This document shows, piece by piece, positions 46,289 through 60,200 of a DNA stretch of 64,000 nt (its first letter is position 1; each line of letters starts with the position of its first letter). The position numbers and the translations under genes are program-made. Source of the DNA: Opisthocomus hoazin (lineage: Eukaryota > Chordata > Aves > Opisthocomiformes > Opisthocomidae); contig NC_134419.1 of assembly GCF_030867145.1 (NCBI RefSeq), positions 77,935,403 through 77,999,402 on the forward strand. Reading direction: 5' to 3'. The notes beneath the pieces are model-generated. The model had not been told where the DNA came from, made no database searches, and was given only the letters and a program-made list of their open reading frames with translations.

Positions 46289-47890
46289 GCGGTTATTTTT
46301 TTATTAAATACCTGAGGTGGGACGGTTCTGGCCGCCCCTGCTCGCTTGTTAATGGCTGGTTCCCTGCTGCTGCTTTCTGGTCGTTCTGTGCAGGTCCTGG
46401 AGTTTGAAGGAAACGAAATTGTGAGCTGCATAAACTCTCGCCTTTCTTTTCTGACTCTCTGTCTCCTCCAGCCCGCTCTTCCTCGCTTGTGGCAAAAAAA
46501 TACAGCTTCCTTAAATAAAAAGCTGAAAATGTTGTTGTTGTTTACAAGAAAACAACCCCAAACAGAAGCCTGTATAGTGCAGACTTTTTGTGCATTATAA
46601 GGGCACCGTAAAGCTCCTCAAAGTTCCTTTAAAGCGAGCGGGACAGAAAACCCCATGAACAGAACAAGCTGTCTGAGAACCTAAAATGTGTCAGAGACAC
46701 CAGTCCCTGACAGAGGGGAGGAATCAGCTGTAGAAGCCATGTTTTTCCTGACCCAAAATGTCATAAATAGTGTTACAAAGTGTGTGGTTAACAAATATCC
46801 GACCTTAGCAGACCTGGAGTGAAGGACAGAGCAAACAGAGCTTGTCAGCCAATCTCCTGTCTAGGTTTGTGTAGCCAAATTTCTTTTTTATTACTCTCCT
46901 ATTTGAAAAAAATCTTCGTACAAGAAAAATCACTATTCTGAAATGGCGTTTAAAATATTTCAGACAGCATCTTTATGTTGTTATTTTCCAGGGCTATTGA
47001 GTAAGAAGATGCTTAAATCATGACCCCTGTTTCCTTTTTAAAGTGGGTGAATCCTGTTCAAGGCTTCAAGCTCCTGTTTCAGCTGGGCAACCTTGAGCTG
47101 CAACATTAAAGGGTGCGGGGAAAGTTATTTTTGCAACAAGTTGCGTTTTTAAGCTGCTGTTTTCCAGGTTGCTGAGGGCTGTGGTGAGCAGGTTGTGTGG
47201 AGAGTGAACAGGGGAGATGATGGCCTTGTATCTTAACCAAAAACAAACGAAAAAAGAAAGCCTGTTGATGGATTTCTTGGTGCAAATAGCTGTGTGTTTC
47301 ACTGGCATTCACCTTTCAAAAAGCTGCCCTTGGACTGTGCTTGCCGAGGAGCGGGCACACACCTTGAAATGGGAAGGATGGAGAAACTCTTGTCCTGGCA
47401 GAGCCTGAGGACCCTTCCTGAGACGCAGCGAAGACACTGACCTCAGAGCAGGGGAAGAAATGATAAATCATTTCAGCCAACCCACATTGTCTTCTGCTTC
47501 AGGATACAAAGTCCTGGATCCAAGCGCAGGGGCTGAACTGTGTGTTCTCACCTTGCGACTGTTGGCCCCAGGACGGCGTGCCATCGCGGGACCCTGAGAA
47601 ACGCAGCGAAACACAGGAGAATGCTGTGCTTCAGGCTTTCCCAGCATGGTCTTTGTCAGCAGCTCAGCTGGGCCCTGCGCTGGGGAAGTCCATGAGTAGC
47701 TCCGTGAAAGGACCATGCTGCATCGCCAGAACTTTGCTTCAGGGACCATTTAAGATGCTGATTCAATGTGTACATGGAGGTTATAATTTGTATTTCTTTG
47801 TGCTTCTGTTGTACTCTAATTCTATTTTTGTGTACTGGAAAGAAAGGGAGGATTTTTTAAAATAAATCAAACTGGAGCAGAGAAGTTGCA

Positions 47891-47926
47891 ATCCTTCTAG
47901 TGATCCTTCTAGCAATCCTTCTAAGC
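47891..47926. repeat. Three tandem copies of a 12-base unit
   Basis: ATCCTTCTAGTG, ATCCTTCTAGCA and ATCCTTCTAAGC lie end to end and share the first nine bases. No coding context is supported. Confidence 0.85.
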
Positions 47927-48477
47927 AAAAACATTGCTTGAAGGAAGAACTGCATCAGGTAACGAGTCTGTGGGTTAACTGGGCAGCTGCAGGCTTTAGT
48001 GAAAAGGGTGATGGGATGCTGGGGTCCATGCTTGCTTGGGCCAGACTCCCGTGGAAGCCCAGAAATAGTCTCATCTTGTTCTCGGAGAACAACTTCTCCA
48101 GACTGGCAGCCCACGGATGCTTTGCTGAGCCGTGGCAGCCCCAGCCCCACGCAGCGCGGTGGGACACATCGGGTGCAGCCTGGCCATTGCACTGCCCCGA
48201 GCTCCACGCTCGTCCTACCGGCCATGGCTGTGATGGGGTTTTGCTGGAGGTTTAGGGTGAGTTGTGGTGTAGAGAACTGGAGACCTCTGAGCAAATGACC
48301 TGGCTGCTGCCTTCCAACAGGTCCCTGCCCTTACTGCTGCCAGGAGGGACTGGCTGGAGGGCATCTCGCAGGGTATCCCAGGGCTCCTTGGGCGTCACTG
48401 GAGTTCTAGAAACTGAACCGCAGTAGGCTGATGGCTCCTTAGCCGTCTTTCCCAGGGCCTTGTATGAATCACTGCTG

Positions 48478-49276
48478 ATTGATAGACCTGGGCAAGCTGG
48501 AGAATTAGGCCCATGTGAACCTCATGAGGTTCAACAAGGCCAAACATAAGGTCCTGCACCTGGGTCAGGGCAGCCCCTGGTATTAATACAGGTTGGGGCA
48601 TGAAGGGATGGAGAGCAGCTCTGAGGAGAAGGACTTGGGGTTGCTGGGAAGCTCAACATGACCTGGCAGTGTGCACTGGCAGCCCAGAAGACCAACCATC
48701 TCCTGGGCTGCATCCCCAGCAGCGTGGGCACAGGGTGAGGGGGAGGATTCTGCCCCTCTGCTCCACTCTGCTGAGACCCCTTGGTAGTCCTGCGTCCAGC
48801 TCTGGAGCCCTCAGCACAGGACAGAGCTGGAGCTGTGGGAGTGGGGCCAGAGGAGGCCCCAGCAATGATACGAGGGCTGGAACCCCTCTGCTGAGAGGAA
48901 AGGCTGGGAGAGCTGGGGCTGCTCAGCCTTGGGAAGAGAAGGCTGCAGGGAGACCTTATTGAGACCTTCCAGTACTTAAAGGGGGCCCATAGGAGGGATG
49001 GGGACAAAATTTTTAGCAGGGCTTGTTTTGACAGGACAAGGAGTAATGGTTTTAAACTAAAAGAGGGGAGATTTAGATTAGATGTAAGAAAGACACTTTT
49101 TACTCTGAGGGTGGTGAGGCCCTGGCACAGGTTGCCCAGAGAGGTGGTCGATGCCCCATTCCTGGGAACGTTTCAGGCCAGGTTGGATGTGGCTCTGAGC
49201 AGCCTGGTCCAGCTGAAGATGTCCCTGCTCATGGTGGGGGGGGTGGCCTAGATGGCCTTTCAACTACACTGTTTCT
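48478..49276 (+). mobile_element. CR1 LINE fragment, third, more diverged subfamily
   Basis: It contains CATGAGGTTCAACAAGGCCA, GGTCCTGCACCTGGGTCAGG, CTCAACATGACCTGGCAGTG and later TGACAGGACAAGGAGTAATGG, the order expected in CR1 ORF2 and 3' UTR. It ends near GGCCTAGATGGCCTTTCAA without the repeated tail. Many small indels break the frame, so it is older than the 32-41 kb copies. Confidence 0.9.
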
Positions 49277-52200
49277 TTATTAGGATAGACTTCAATGTCA
49301 TAAAAAAGCCATGATTTCTTTAGAGCAATGTGTTGACCCTTGTAAGAAAGAGAATGGACTGTCATATAGTCATAAATCATGTTTTTGGGACCAGGCAGTG
49401 ATGTGTTGCTCACCAGGTTAAGCCATGGCGGGTGGGTTAGTAGCTAAGGGGCTGAACATTTAATTTTTGCACTGTGTTTTGAGCCAAGCTTCAGGTCTGA
49501 AGCCCAGCGGGTTTGGAGGTCTCGCCTCTACTCTTAGCAGACGATAGTTGTCTTCACAAAGAACAACCACACATCGCTGGCTTGTTGTCCCTGGCAGTTT
49601 TTCCTCATGAAACGGGTAGGACAAAGCTTGGGGAGTGCACGGTGGCCTCTGGCTCGTTGCGTGCACACCGTGCCTGTGAGGTGTCTGCTGAATTAACCCA
49701 GAGGAATGGGAAAGTCTGATGGCGAGTTCCCAAAACCACGTGCTGTCTGTCCCTGAAGTTCTCGCTGGCTAAGCAGGGAAAGACAGACAGTAGCTGAATA
49801 GGAGAGGCAGAATTTTCATTCCTTAAGAATGCTCCCAAATCTTCGTCTATGAATGATTTTACTGATCTTAATTCCTTACATTTTAATTTTAGTTATATTT
49901 TAATCTAATTGCAAAAGCAATTATTCTCTCTTTTTAGAGTGATTATTGCTTAGGAGAAGCCCAGAATAAATCCAAACCGAATGTGACAAATCAAATTTAT
50001 TTCTATTTTTTGATTCCATTTTCCATCATCTCTGATATTTCCATGCAATTCGTTCTTGCTAACCATTATGATTTCCCAGAGCTTTACTGTATTATGACAT
50101 TGCTTCCCAGGATTTCTTGTGGCAAAACAGAGTGGGGACTATCAGATTTTATACAGCTGTACAGTATGGGCAAAATCAATACCTAATCCAAGTTTCCACT
50201 TTCTAGTCACTGCCTCGGAGTCAATAGGGCAAGGGCTGAAGGGAAGCACGGCGTATGTACTCATTACATAAAAATAACAAAAAATTCATCTTTTTCAACA
50301 GGTTTCCTGTTGTATAGAAATTCACACTGCAGTGTCAGAGGAAAATACATGGGCAGATACACAGCAGCAGTAGGTTTGATGTGATTGACTGGTAACCCGT
50401 AGGAATTCATCTCTGCCCACCGTGCCTGCTGTCTCAGGCTGGTGCTGACTGAGCTGTGCCCAGGGGGCACCCAGGGACCAAACGCTGCTTCTGCGGGCAG
50501 GGATTCGCACGACATCGGCCCCTCTCGCTGTGCTCCCAGAGGACATCCCAGCGTCGCATCCCGGCCCCGAGCATCTCCCCGATGAGGGTCCCGGATTTTA
50601 CTGCTGGGGGGGAGAGGGTAAGACAGGGATGGAGAGAAATGGTACTCAGACAGTGCAAGAGTCCAACCCCCCACCCAGTGTGAGTTCAGGGTGCTCGTCC
50701 CTGTTGCGGACAGCCAGATCTGGGATTTTCATGGCACCCAAATTTGCTCGGAGCGGTGTGATGCTCTGAGTAACACCACGAGCTGACTCAAAGAGGGAGA
50801 CGCTGGTTGTGGAGGGGACCAGTTCCAGTCAGTGCTGAAGGAAGTATTGCAGAAGTGGGGGTGGTAGAGGGGAAATGATATAATGAAATAGTGCAAAAAC
50901 TGAAGTATAATAATCTTACTAGAAGTGTGACTGTCTCTCATTGGCTTTAAGGTCGTATTGCCCTAGTAGGGACCACAAACTCTCTAGTCCTGCCTGCAGC
51001 AGTAGCGTTTACACCGCCCAACTCGTATCTACCAAAAAGAATTAAGCTGTTCCTTTCACCAGATCAAACTGACTTTTTTTTTTCTTTCAGAATGACAATA
51101 CATGACTTGGCTATTTTTTCTTTTAAGGAAAACACTTCTTTATCACCAGATAGAGGAAGGGAAATTTTTTTTATTTTAGGATGATTCCTGCTGTGCTGGC
51201 CGAAAGATTTCATACTATTATTGCTGTTAACAGCTTTGTTCATTTATGACTGTCAGGTTTTGATAGAGCTGAACGATGTTATTTTTCATTGTGGGCTTAA
51301 CTTGCAAGGTGTTGCTGCTCATGCGGAGGCCAAAGACACTTTAGGCTTGTGAGTTTTCATTACTTTGTTAAGATGGAGTCACTAATTTTTCTTCAGACTA
51401 AGGAAAGCCAATGCAGAAAACGTTTCAGCTGCTGTACAGTCAGTCGCAGCACTGCTATCTGATCACTTCACAGCAGACGATCAGCACAGACTCTTTGCTG
51501 GGTTAGCCATGAGTTTTTAAAATCAGCTTTGTTCTTTGCTGTTCATATCTAGCTTTGTTTTTCCCTTGAAGTGTTTTGCAAAGGATCAGTAAATCTTACC
51601 AGGAATTTTATGAAATGTCTTATAACTCTACCCTGGAGCTTCTCATTTACATTAAGACAAATTTACTAAAGTCTGACTGTAATTAATATCTGTTTAAAAG
51701 TCCTTCACAGTGCCCAGTTGTGTAGGTGAGCATTCTGCAAGGGGGATTTGCTCAGATGCTGTCTCGTGGAACATAAAGCCAGGAGCAGGAGGAACTGACA
51801 GCTCAGCTCCATTCACTTTTTCCTCTGTATGGTTTCTGAAAGAAAAGCACCATTAAACAAGCAAACAAAAAAGTCCCACGATAAAGTTGTTTGGTGGAAA
51901 AAATATTCTTTCCCATAAGTGTCTCATCTGTCAGTAGAATAGCTGTGTTTGTACAAAAATGTGTGTATCCATACGGAGGTTCACCCACAGTTACTGACGA
52001 GGGGGCTTGCTTCCAGGGAGACCTCGCGATGAATTGATGCTTCAGCGCAGCCCCTGCTTATTTTTCTCTTAGACCCTATAGGTTTTGGCTCGCACTCAGT
52101 TTTTGTACAAAGCCATTTATCACGTCACGTTTGACTGCTGCCTGCTCTCTGCTGGAGTGGCCGGGGCTGCCCAAGGCGCCCATTAACTCCTGCCCCAAAG

Positions 52201-53977
52201 CTGCTCCGGCACTGGGACTTCGGCTGGAAGCCTTTGGCTCTGACAAGCCTTGGGGCAGATCGGTTCAGCTTGCGGTGGAGATGGAAACAGCCTCAAGAAT
52301 GAAGAGTTTTAATACTTTAATTGAAGGTTTCAGATTCATATGAGCAATTTTAAACTACAGGATTTTTTTTTTTTTTTTAAATTACACGGCCAGGCCCTTC
52401 AGGTTCCCCTGAAATCCTTCCCTTACATTTTTTTCACACTTTGGTTTCTATAATGAGATAATTAAGCATCTCAAGGTTTGTTAAGATACAATACACAAGA
52501 AAAAGGTTTTTAAAGCTGTTGATTCAGGAGGGGAAGCCAGGTAATCACACTTTCTTGCTACCTGTTACACACAAACTTACAGGAGAGATTTTGTCCTTTT
52601 TTAGAGGGAGAAATAGTTCAGAAAATCACGCCTATTAACGCCTTGCAGTTTAGAGTTGTAGTGCTCTTCTGGCACTGGACCTTTAGCCCAGGGACATGCA
52701 GACGGCTAATCCTGGTCCTCAGCTCATTAACATCCACCTTACAACCCGTTCCTTCCTTTCTCGCACCCAGCTGCGTTATTTCAGTCCTCTTGATAGTTAG
52801 AAGTATTCCTCCATTTTCTGATGCAAATTGAGTTGTAACTATATTGGAACATTTCTTTCTTCTGATAGGACAAAATCTTCCTTTCACTTACATAGTTCTT
52901 CTCCTCCTGCATTTCAGATTTCATCAAAATTACACAGTTTTTCTCTGAAAACAAGCTAAGAGCTGCTGGTGGCATTTTCTGTACGAGTTCATACCTCCCT
53001 TGAGCTCTGGTTACCAACATAATTGTGCTGTGCTGAATATGAAAACATTGACTTTGTAAAGTAACATTTTGGTGGCTGATGTTTGTCCCTTCTCCCTCCA
53101 GATAATGTGTGAAGAGCAAATGCAAACAACTCACCCTTACGCAGTGCCGTCCTGGGGGTCTCCTGGGATGCCTCCTCCTCCTCTCCTTCAGCGTGGCGTG
53201 GGCCTTGTCTCCCTTTCAGCCTCTTCTTGAAACGTCTTCTAATTCTTGTGCTCATTTCCCTTTTTCTCAAGTCATTTTTCATGTTACAACAGATCACGCT
53301 CTTTGATGAAGCGTAGGTAGAGCTATTGCATTTTTCTTGAAGGAAATAAGTTATCGAAGAAAAATAAATTAGTCTTGTATTATATCCCAGTTTCCATTTA
53401 CACTTATATGTTTACTGGAGCACTGGTTATATTCCCATCCTCATTGGTCTTCTGACTCACTGACTTTCATGTAATAACTCTTTTGCTTTTAAAATAATGC
53501 TTGCACTATCCAAATAATTTCGGAAATTAAGCAGATAGAACATGGAGCACATAATGACTATGTCTATGAAGTTAAATAGTGCCAGAGCATAGCCAGAGAC
53601 ATAGAGACTATACTGGTCTATACTGGCGCTTTGGTGGAGCAGTCCCTGGCACATCTTTGGCCCGTTGCACCAGGCCATTCTAGTTGGCAGGATAATATTG
53701 TGACTTGGAGTCCAGACACAGCCACCTGCAGCTTACCGGGATTTTATTTTACGTACAGATAGCAATTTGGGCTCATCCTGGTGAAAGCAATTGGTGTCAC
53801 AGCCCGAGAGCCAGAAAATGCAGCAAAAACGGAGTTAATTGGGAATTAGATCGTTCCTAACATTGCTCTATTTCAGACTGGTTGCTTGTCTAGAGATGGC
53901 AGGATCTGTCATGCTGGAAAGGGTAAACTGTACCTGCGGTGATTTGTGTTAAAAGCAGTGTCTTCAGCAGCAGCACA
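49277..53977. other. Non-coding stretch, nothing recognised
   Basis: Open frames up to 136 codons lack recognisable motifs. It has a T17-class run near 52361 and a moderately GC-rich patch at 50410-50600. No interspersed repeat that I can identify. Confidence 0.5.
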
Positions 53978-54282
53978 TCATAGAATCACAGAATGGTAGG
54001 TGTTGGAAGGGACCTTAAAGATCATCTGGTTCCAACCCCCCTGCCATGAGCAGGGACATCTTCCACCAGCCCAGGGTGCTCAGAGCTCCATCCAACCTGG
54101 CCTTGAACCCTGCCAGGGAGGGGGCAGCCACAGCTTCTCTGGGCAACCTGGGCCAGGGTCTCACCACCCTCATGGTGAAGAATTTCTTCGTAATATCTCA
54201 TCTAAATCTACTCTCTTTTAGTTTAGAGCTGTTCCCCCTTGTCCTGTCCCTACACACCCTTGTGAAAAGCCCCTCTCCATCC
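53978..54282 (-). mobile_element. CR1 LINE fragment (3' end)
   Basis: The inverted tail TCATAGAATCACAGAATGG and GGTTCCAACCCCCCTGCCAT are followed by minus-strand remnants of the ORF2 end up to about 54282. It resembles the subfamily at 48478 (matching TGGCCTTGAACC...CACCACCCTCA segments in reverse). Confidence 0.92.
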
Positions 54283-57200
54283 TTCTCAACGATAAGGAGA
54301 ATGTGAGATCTGGGGTGCTCCGCACTGACCTGCATGGATTCCCATGCCAGCCAGGGTGGACTTCCGACTCCTGGGAGAGCACACAAGGGTGGATGGGTGC
54401 TGTGTTGTAGATCCCACTCGTCATCGATGATCTCTGAGCAGAGCAGGCATTTCAGAAGTCTCTGTATCTCAGATTAAACTGATGAGTGAGACAGATGAGT
54501 GTGCAACTCCAGAAAAAAAGAGAGATGAGGGTAGGAAGGTGAAAGGGCTTAGGAGCAATGGCGTGACTAAAGAAGTGCAAATTGTAATCATGGACCGGTG
54601 CTCGAAATAGAGCACGAACCAAGGACCTCTTGAGGGTTTTGTGGTGGTCCATCTGAGAGGGGCAAACAGCCTTAAGACCCTAGACAGCAGGCATTTCAAG
54701 TTTGCCCAGACTGGGCAGTTATTTCCATGCTAGGAACCTACCAAGGGCAGTAACAGGCTCAGCCATCCCCTGTCCTCTTGGAGGCCTGATGGAGTGCAGC
54801 TCAGGATGATGGAGGTCTCCTCCACGCAGTGGAAGAGGTAGGAGATTTTTCACTTCACACTGGAGCTTGACACAGATTCTGTAGTTTGGAGTTTCCTTTT
54901 TTCCAAGCATAGGAAAAATAATTTGCTTTTTGAAAGTCTCCCACCTGTGTACTTTGGAAAGGTTGAAATGGTTTTGTAGTCTCAGAAATGCGTGGGCAGA
55001 CTGCAGAGCCCTAACGTCGTCCCCTCCAGCACGCATCGGGAGCACCACGCTGCTCTTCTTTCTGGTGCCGTCTCTGTCCAGGACACCCCACCGGGTCTCA
55101 TCGCTGGGGGATCATCTTACAGACGGATACTTTTGGAGTCAGAGGTTAGCTAAATGCATCACACGTCATTCCGGTTTGACACCTAGAGCGCTGTATTCTG
55201 GAAGCAGGTAATAGCCAAGAGTACAATGATGACTTCTATAATTCAAAGTGACCCAAATCATTACGATATCTTTTACCAGTAGTCATCAATTTTCTGAGTA
55301 AGTTCCAACAGTTTTCTCCTGCTGGCTATAAAATAACCGAACAAAAAGGGTTTGCTAAAGGGGTGAGATATTTCATGCTTCTGAAATTTTCTCACACTCT
55401 TGAGATCCTGAAAATAATACACACTCTCCATATTTCTCACTGCAAATGACAGCAGAAACTCATTAATTCATCTCATAAAGAAATACAGGTAAAAATTCTG
55501 TTCACTCCTCCTGCCTTCTGCTCAGCAAGACGATGTGATGTAGGAGGCTGGAATGACTCTTGAAATCCAAGATACATTTCACTGCGTTTATATTTTACAG
55601 ACGCAACTAAAGTTGCTTAAATGAATTTCCCCTGCTGCTATGCCCACAGCAGTGCCAAGCCGCTACCACTGAGATTTAGGTCTTCTGTGTCACATCTCTG
55701 AAGGCAAAGCAGTTCTTTTGAGAGAGCTGAATGATTACGTCTTGCCCAGAAGATATTCGTGGCAGGTATCACTCAAACCAAAATTCAGGAACCTGAAGGC
55801 AAAGGGTAAATTGGGTGTCCTGAAACTGAAGAAAAAAAAAAAAAAAGGAGGAGAACAGAGCACTGGGAGTAGAGAGGAGGCAATGAAAGAAAAAATTACC
55901 CCTGAAGCGTCTAGCTGTGAAAAAAAATCCCGTCAGCCAAAGGGTGATTAGTAGCTGTGGTACCAGGGTGATCCCACTAGGGATGTAACGTTGTTTTCAT
56001 CTTGATATATTTTTGTGGAAGAAAAATTATCCAGCAGCAAGGGTGGAATTCTTAATGGAAGAAGTATTTCATTAAATCCTCTTAATGAAAGAGCTTGGAA
56101 AACAACAGAGCAAGAAAAGCTCTGAAGAAATACAAATATGTAAGGAGGAGCTGACTCCTCCTGCCCTGAAAATGCAGGGAGGGGACAGCAGAGTGGAGAG
56201 GACTGTCAGTTTAAGTGAGGCAGTAATGGCTTTGCCTGGCACCTCCAGGGCTTCGCAGAGACACTCTTAAGATAATGCACTGTTAATTAACTTTCCCTTT
56301 CCCCAGAGGATCTTAACGTCCAGTTGTTCTTAGACCTACTGAGAAAATCGGTTTTAATTCTCTTTCCTGAGTTAGAATTTCTCAAGTGGGAGGTGAGGGA
56401 GAGACCCAGGGTTTGTCTCCGGCAATGCGAGCACATGTAGGGACTTTCTGGGAATAGAAACTCAGAAATTAACTATTTTATTTTTTTTTTAACCGCATGC
56501 CTTGCAATGTGGCGCCTTTAGGAAGTAAAGAATTACGGTGCGAGTGCTTCGCCCCGTGTGTGCCAGCTGCACAGCGCTGCTGCGCTGTGCTCGCTGCGGA
56601 CGCAGCGGTGGGAAACGTTCCCTGCAGGAGCTGCTGCCATTCTGCAGCAATTCAAATGAGAGTCAGGTAATGCCAAAGACTTCTTGCCCTCTTAACGTTA
56701 GCTTTTTCTTTTCCTCAGCTCTAACACTTTGTGGATTTTATATTTTTTTTTTTTAATTGATGCTAAAGGCTTGTTTGGGGAACAAACTTTCGGGAAGGTA
56801 ACTTTGTGAGAGGAGCGCTCAAGGCTGAGCCCATGTGGTTGGGGGGATTCACCGTTTCACATTTCTTTTTCTGCTAGAAATGGTTTTGTTTTTTTAAGTA
56901 CGCCACCAAAACAATGACAGATTTGACCTGGCTTTCAGGAAACACTCCCGCTCTGACCATGTGCTGGATAGGGTTCATCTCAACGGCTGAACTATGCCAG
57001 CTGCTGAGGCTGAGGCAAAATGCTTGGGGTTACCTCTGCCCTCTAAATGTCTTGTTCCTGCAGTTCAATGTATCTGCATGATGGGCAGTGTCAGAGGGGC
57101 TGAAATCTCAGACTTTCCTGGTACCTTGCTGAGGATGACAGACTGCTAAAGTGTAACTTCACGTGGCCTTCCAGAGGACAACACGCTTTCACCTTATTTT

Positions 57201-60200
57201 TGGAGATCGCTTACTGGCGCTCGCCTTTCAGGATCATTATTTTCTATCAAGGCAGCAGCTTCTCATTTTAAAACAAATATTGTCCTTGAAAGCATCCCAC
57301 TGCCACTGATAAAATGATGCTTCATTGAATTATCTCCATAAGCACATGTCAGAATTTGCTGTGGATAAATTACATACATCAGAGATTTCTAATGGCCATA
57401 CTTGGAGTAAAATTAGCTTCTTGCGTTTGCATCGTTAATTAATTCCAACACCACCCTTCCACATACGCTGCTTTCCCTAATAGCTTGTGCTCTCTATGAA
57501 GTATAAATTACTGCCCGTCTGCTCGGGTTCAGTTTTTCACACAGGGCACAGCAACACGACCTAGTTCGCATTTACTTGTTCTAGGAGAGATCTGAAGTTG
57601 CACATACCTTAAGCAAACACTGAAATATTAGAAAAGTTAAAGCTCAGTACAGCTCGCTGTACCTAGGTATTGGAAAACAGGCTTTAGCTACAAGGTGCAT
57701 TGTTTCTCACAGAATCTGATGCACCGGGGTGTATTTATTTGCCCAGTCTCGGCACGCATAGCTGCCTGCGTGACATTTTGTGCTCTTCAAGACATCTCAT
57801 CGCTGTTGCACCCAGGTGGTCTGGTCCATGTGCCTTTATTTAGACTCCAGGAGGGGAGCTCCCTTCAGGGAGTTAGATCTGGCACACTGTGGTGGGGATG
57901 AAGGAGGAGCAAGCCCCACGCAGGCATCCTGAGCACCCGGTGCACGCGGGACACTGGCTCATCCCCTGCTCCTTCCTCCAGAGATCATCTCGCCAACAGA
58001 GCACGCGGGTGGATTCAGATGGAGGAGAGTGGTGAAGAAGTCCCCATCACCCCCTGGGTAAAGACGAGTCACAGCCCGGGGCTACAGTTATGGCCATTTC
58101 CCTGCAAATAAGCAGTGGGATAAAAAAGCTGGGCTTGCAATAAATTAAAAAAAACAATAGGAGGAAATGAACTTTGCAGATCACAAGTTGAAAGTATATA
58201 CCTTGAAGTAAAATGATATTGCCTATTACAAATATCATACATCACACCTCATTACTACTTCTTTGCTCAGTGAATACCTTGCCCTCTAGGCTTAGACAAT
58301 CTACAGCACTTAAGTAGCAAAACATTTTTAATAACTTCACGCTCTTAAAATCTTGGCAGCAAAACCTACAACTGAAACCTCCTCAGCAAGGGGACAAGGC
58401 CCTGTGTCCTTGCGATCCAGCTGTCCTCCATCACCGCCCCACCACCCTGGTCCTCTCCAGCAGCACCTGCGAGCAGCCCGGCAGCTGGAGGTTTTCTTAC
58501 AAATAAATGCCTTGCTATGTGCAGCAAAGCCAGCTCTACTCCCAGAAGGGTATAACCAGAAAGTAAGAAGAGTCATTGGTTAGAAAGAAAAAAAGCAAGC
58601 AAATTAAAAAGCGAGTGGAAATTGGCAGGCATCAGCAAAAAGCCAAATTCTGAGCACATTAAAGTGGAGCAGAACAAAATATTTGTTCCTAATCCTTTTA
58701 GAGCAGGGGCCTGCACAAATTGTTATGCAGCATCCACCCAGGGAAAGATTTATCCTTCAAGCAATTGAACTCTGGAGTCAAATAGATTTAAACTACGTCG
58801 ACATCTTTTTGACACATACGTGACGTGCCACAGGTTTGACGAGGACCTGCCAGATCACCAGTCCAGTTACAGAGGTGTATTAAATCTCCTCAGATCTGGA
58901 CTGGTGCATCTCATTTGCCTTTCTGAAACACTGCTTCTATTTTTTAGGTTTCCAGCACCATGAGGATTCTGGAGTAAATGACCCAAAAGCCCTAAAAAGA
59001 GTGTCTCTGAGGTTGAACTTCAGCTGAGAACGTCCTCTCAAATATCTGCTAGCAGTGAATCCATCCATCCACTGGTAGCGGGGCATAAAGTTTGTGCTTC
59101 ATGTTTCTTTATTTGGAAAAATTAACAATGGCTTGGTTTTGAATTTTTTTTTTTTAATTATCTGGTAGAGCCCACAGGATTCACCTAAATATGTGTAAGG
59201 GCATGGCCTAACCACAGGGCCAGCTGCAATTCATTGTCATTTGGTTTCCTTCCTAATCTGTGCTCATCTAACCAGGAATTCTACGAGCCTGTTACCACCT
59301 GCTAGGAGAACAGTGCTAATTCCCACTTTTTTCCCCCCAAATCTGACTTTGGCAATCAATCAATAAGAGATGCTAAATAGGCAGCTTGTGCTTCTTGTTG
59401 CTCCATCAACTCCTCACTCGGAGCAACGTGAGCTATGGCACGTGTTTGGCTTCCAGCTCCTGAGCTCCCTGGGAAGCAGTGTTGTGATGATGCCAGCTTG
59501 TTTTAGGGTGGAGAACCTTGCTGTGGGAGCCAGAACTGGAAGTCTGCGGCAAAGGAAAGGTAAATGTATGTGTCTTGTATTTATATTGTCCTTCTTCCGT
59601 GTTTGAAAAGCTTTTAATTTGTGACTGAGGAGCAAAACAGTAACTGAGTCAATGTACTTTTCTGAATATTCCATGTATAATTCTTGGTACAGAATAAGTA
59701 ATGAATTATGCTTATTTCAACCTGCTGACCAGGACCAAGAATTTAAAATACTAAGTGGTGTCAGAGGTAGGTTTGCTGGTGCACTGTTTTATTGTGAATT
59801 TTTTATTTCTGTTGAACCTTGCCTTTGGGAATCATGTGATTGCACAAGTTTCTCTCCAACTCATTTTTACATTGCAGAAGTATTAGGATTACCAATAAAA
59901 GCTGCTATGAGGAATAAGGAAAAATAATGCTATGAACTTCTTATCAAAACCTCTCACTGTCTACAAATTAATCTTGTAATTTATGAAGGCTTTTGGATTA
60001 GAAACCCTGTAGAGGGTGGTTTAGAAACATATTCCTCCGACTCCCAGTTCTCTCTGTTTTTCCATCTAGTATAAATTTAATCTGTATTTCTGAGATGAAA
60101 ACCCACCAAAGATGCTGGACTTCTTCAGTGTCCAGCCCTCTTTACGCAGGTTTAACTTGTATTATTCTTGCACACATAAGCATTTTATTTTCTATAAATA

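Larger units (their letters stand above)
45971..48477. other. Non-coding downstream of FOXI
   Basis: A CpG-rich stretch at about 46040-46420 holds a hairpin and an open minus-strand frame (46036-46431) of GC-rich character. The rest is ordinary AT-rich sequence with the 12-base tandem repeat at 47891. No gene recognised. Confidence 0.5.

Noticed and set aside
55718..55951. 77-codon Lys-rich frame
   Set aside because: The Lys run is translation of a poly-A stretch; no other support.
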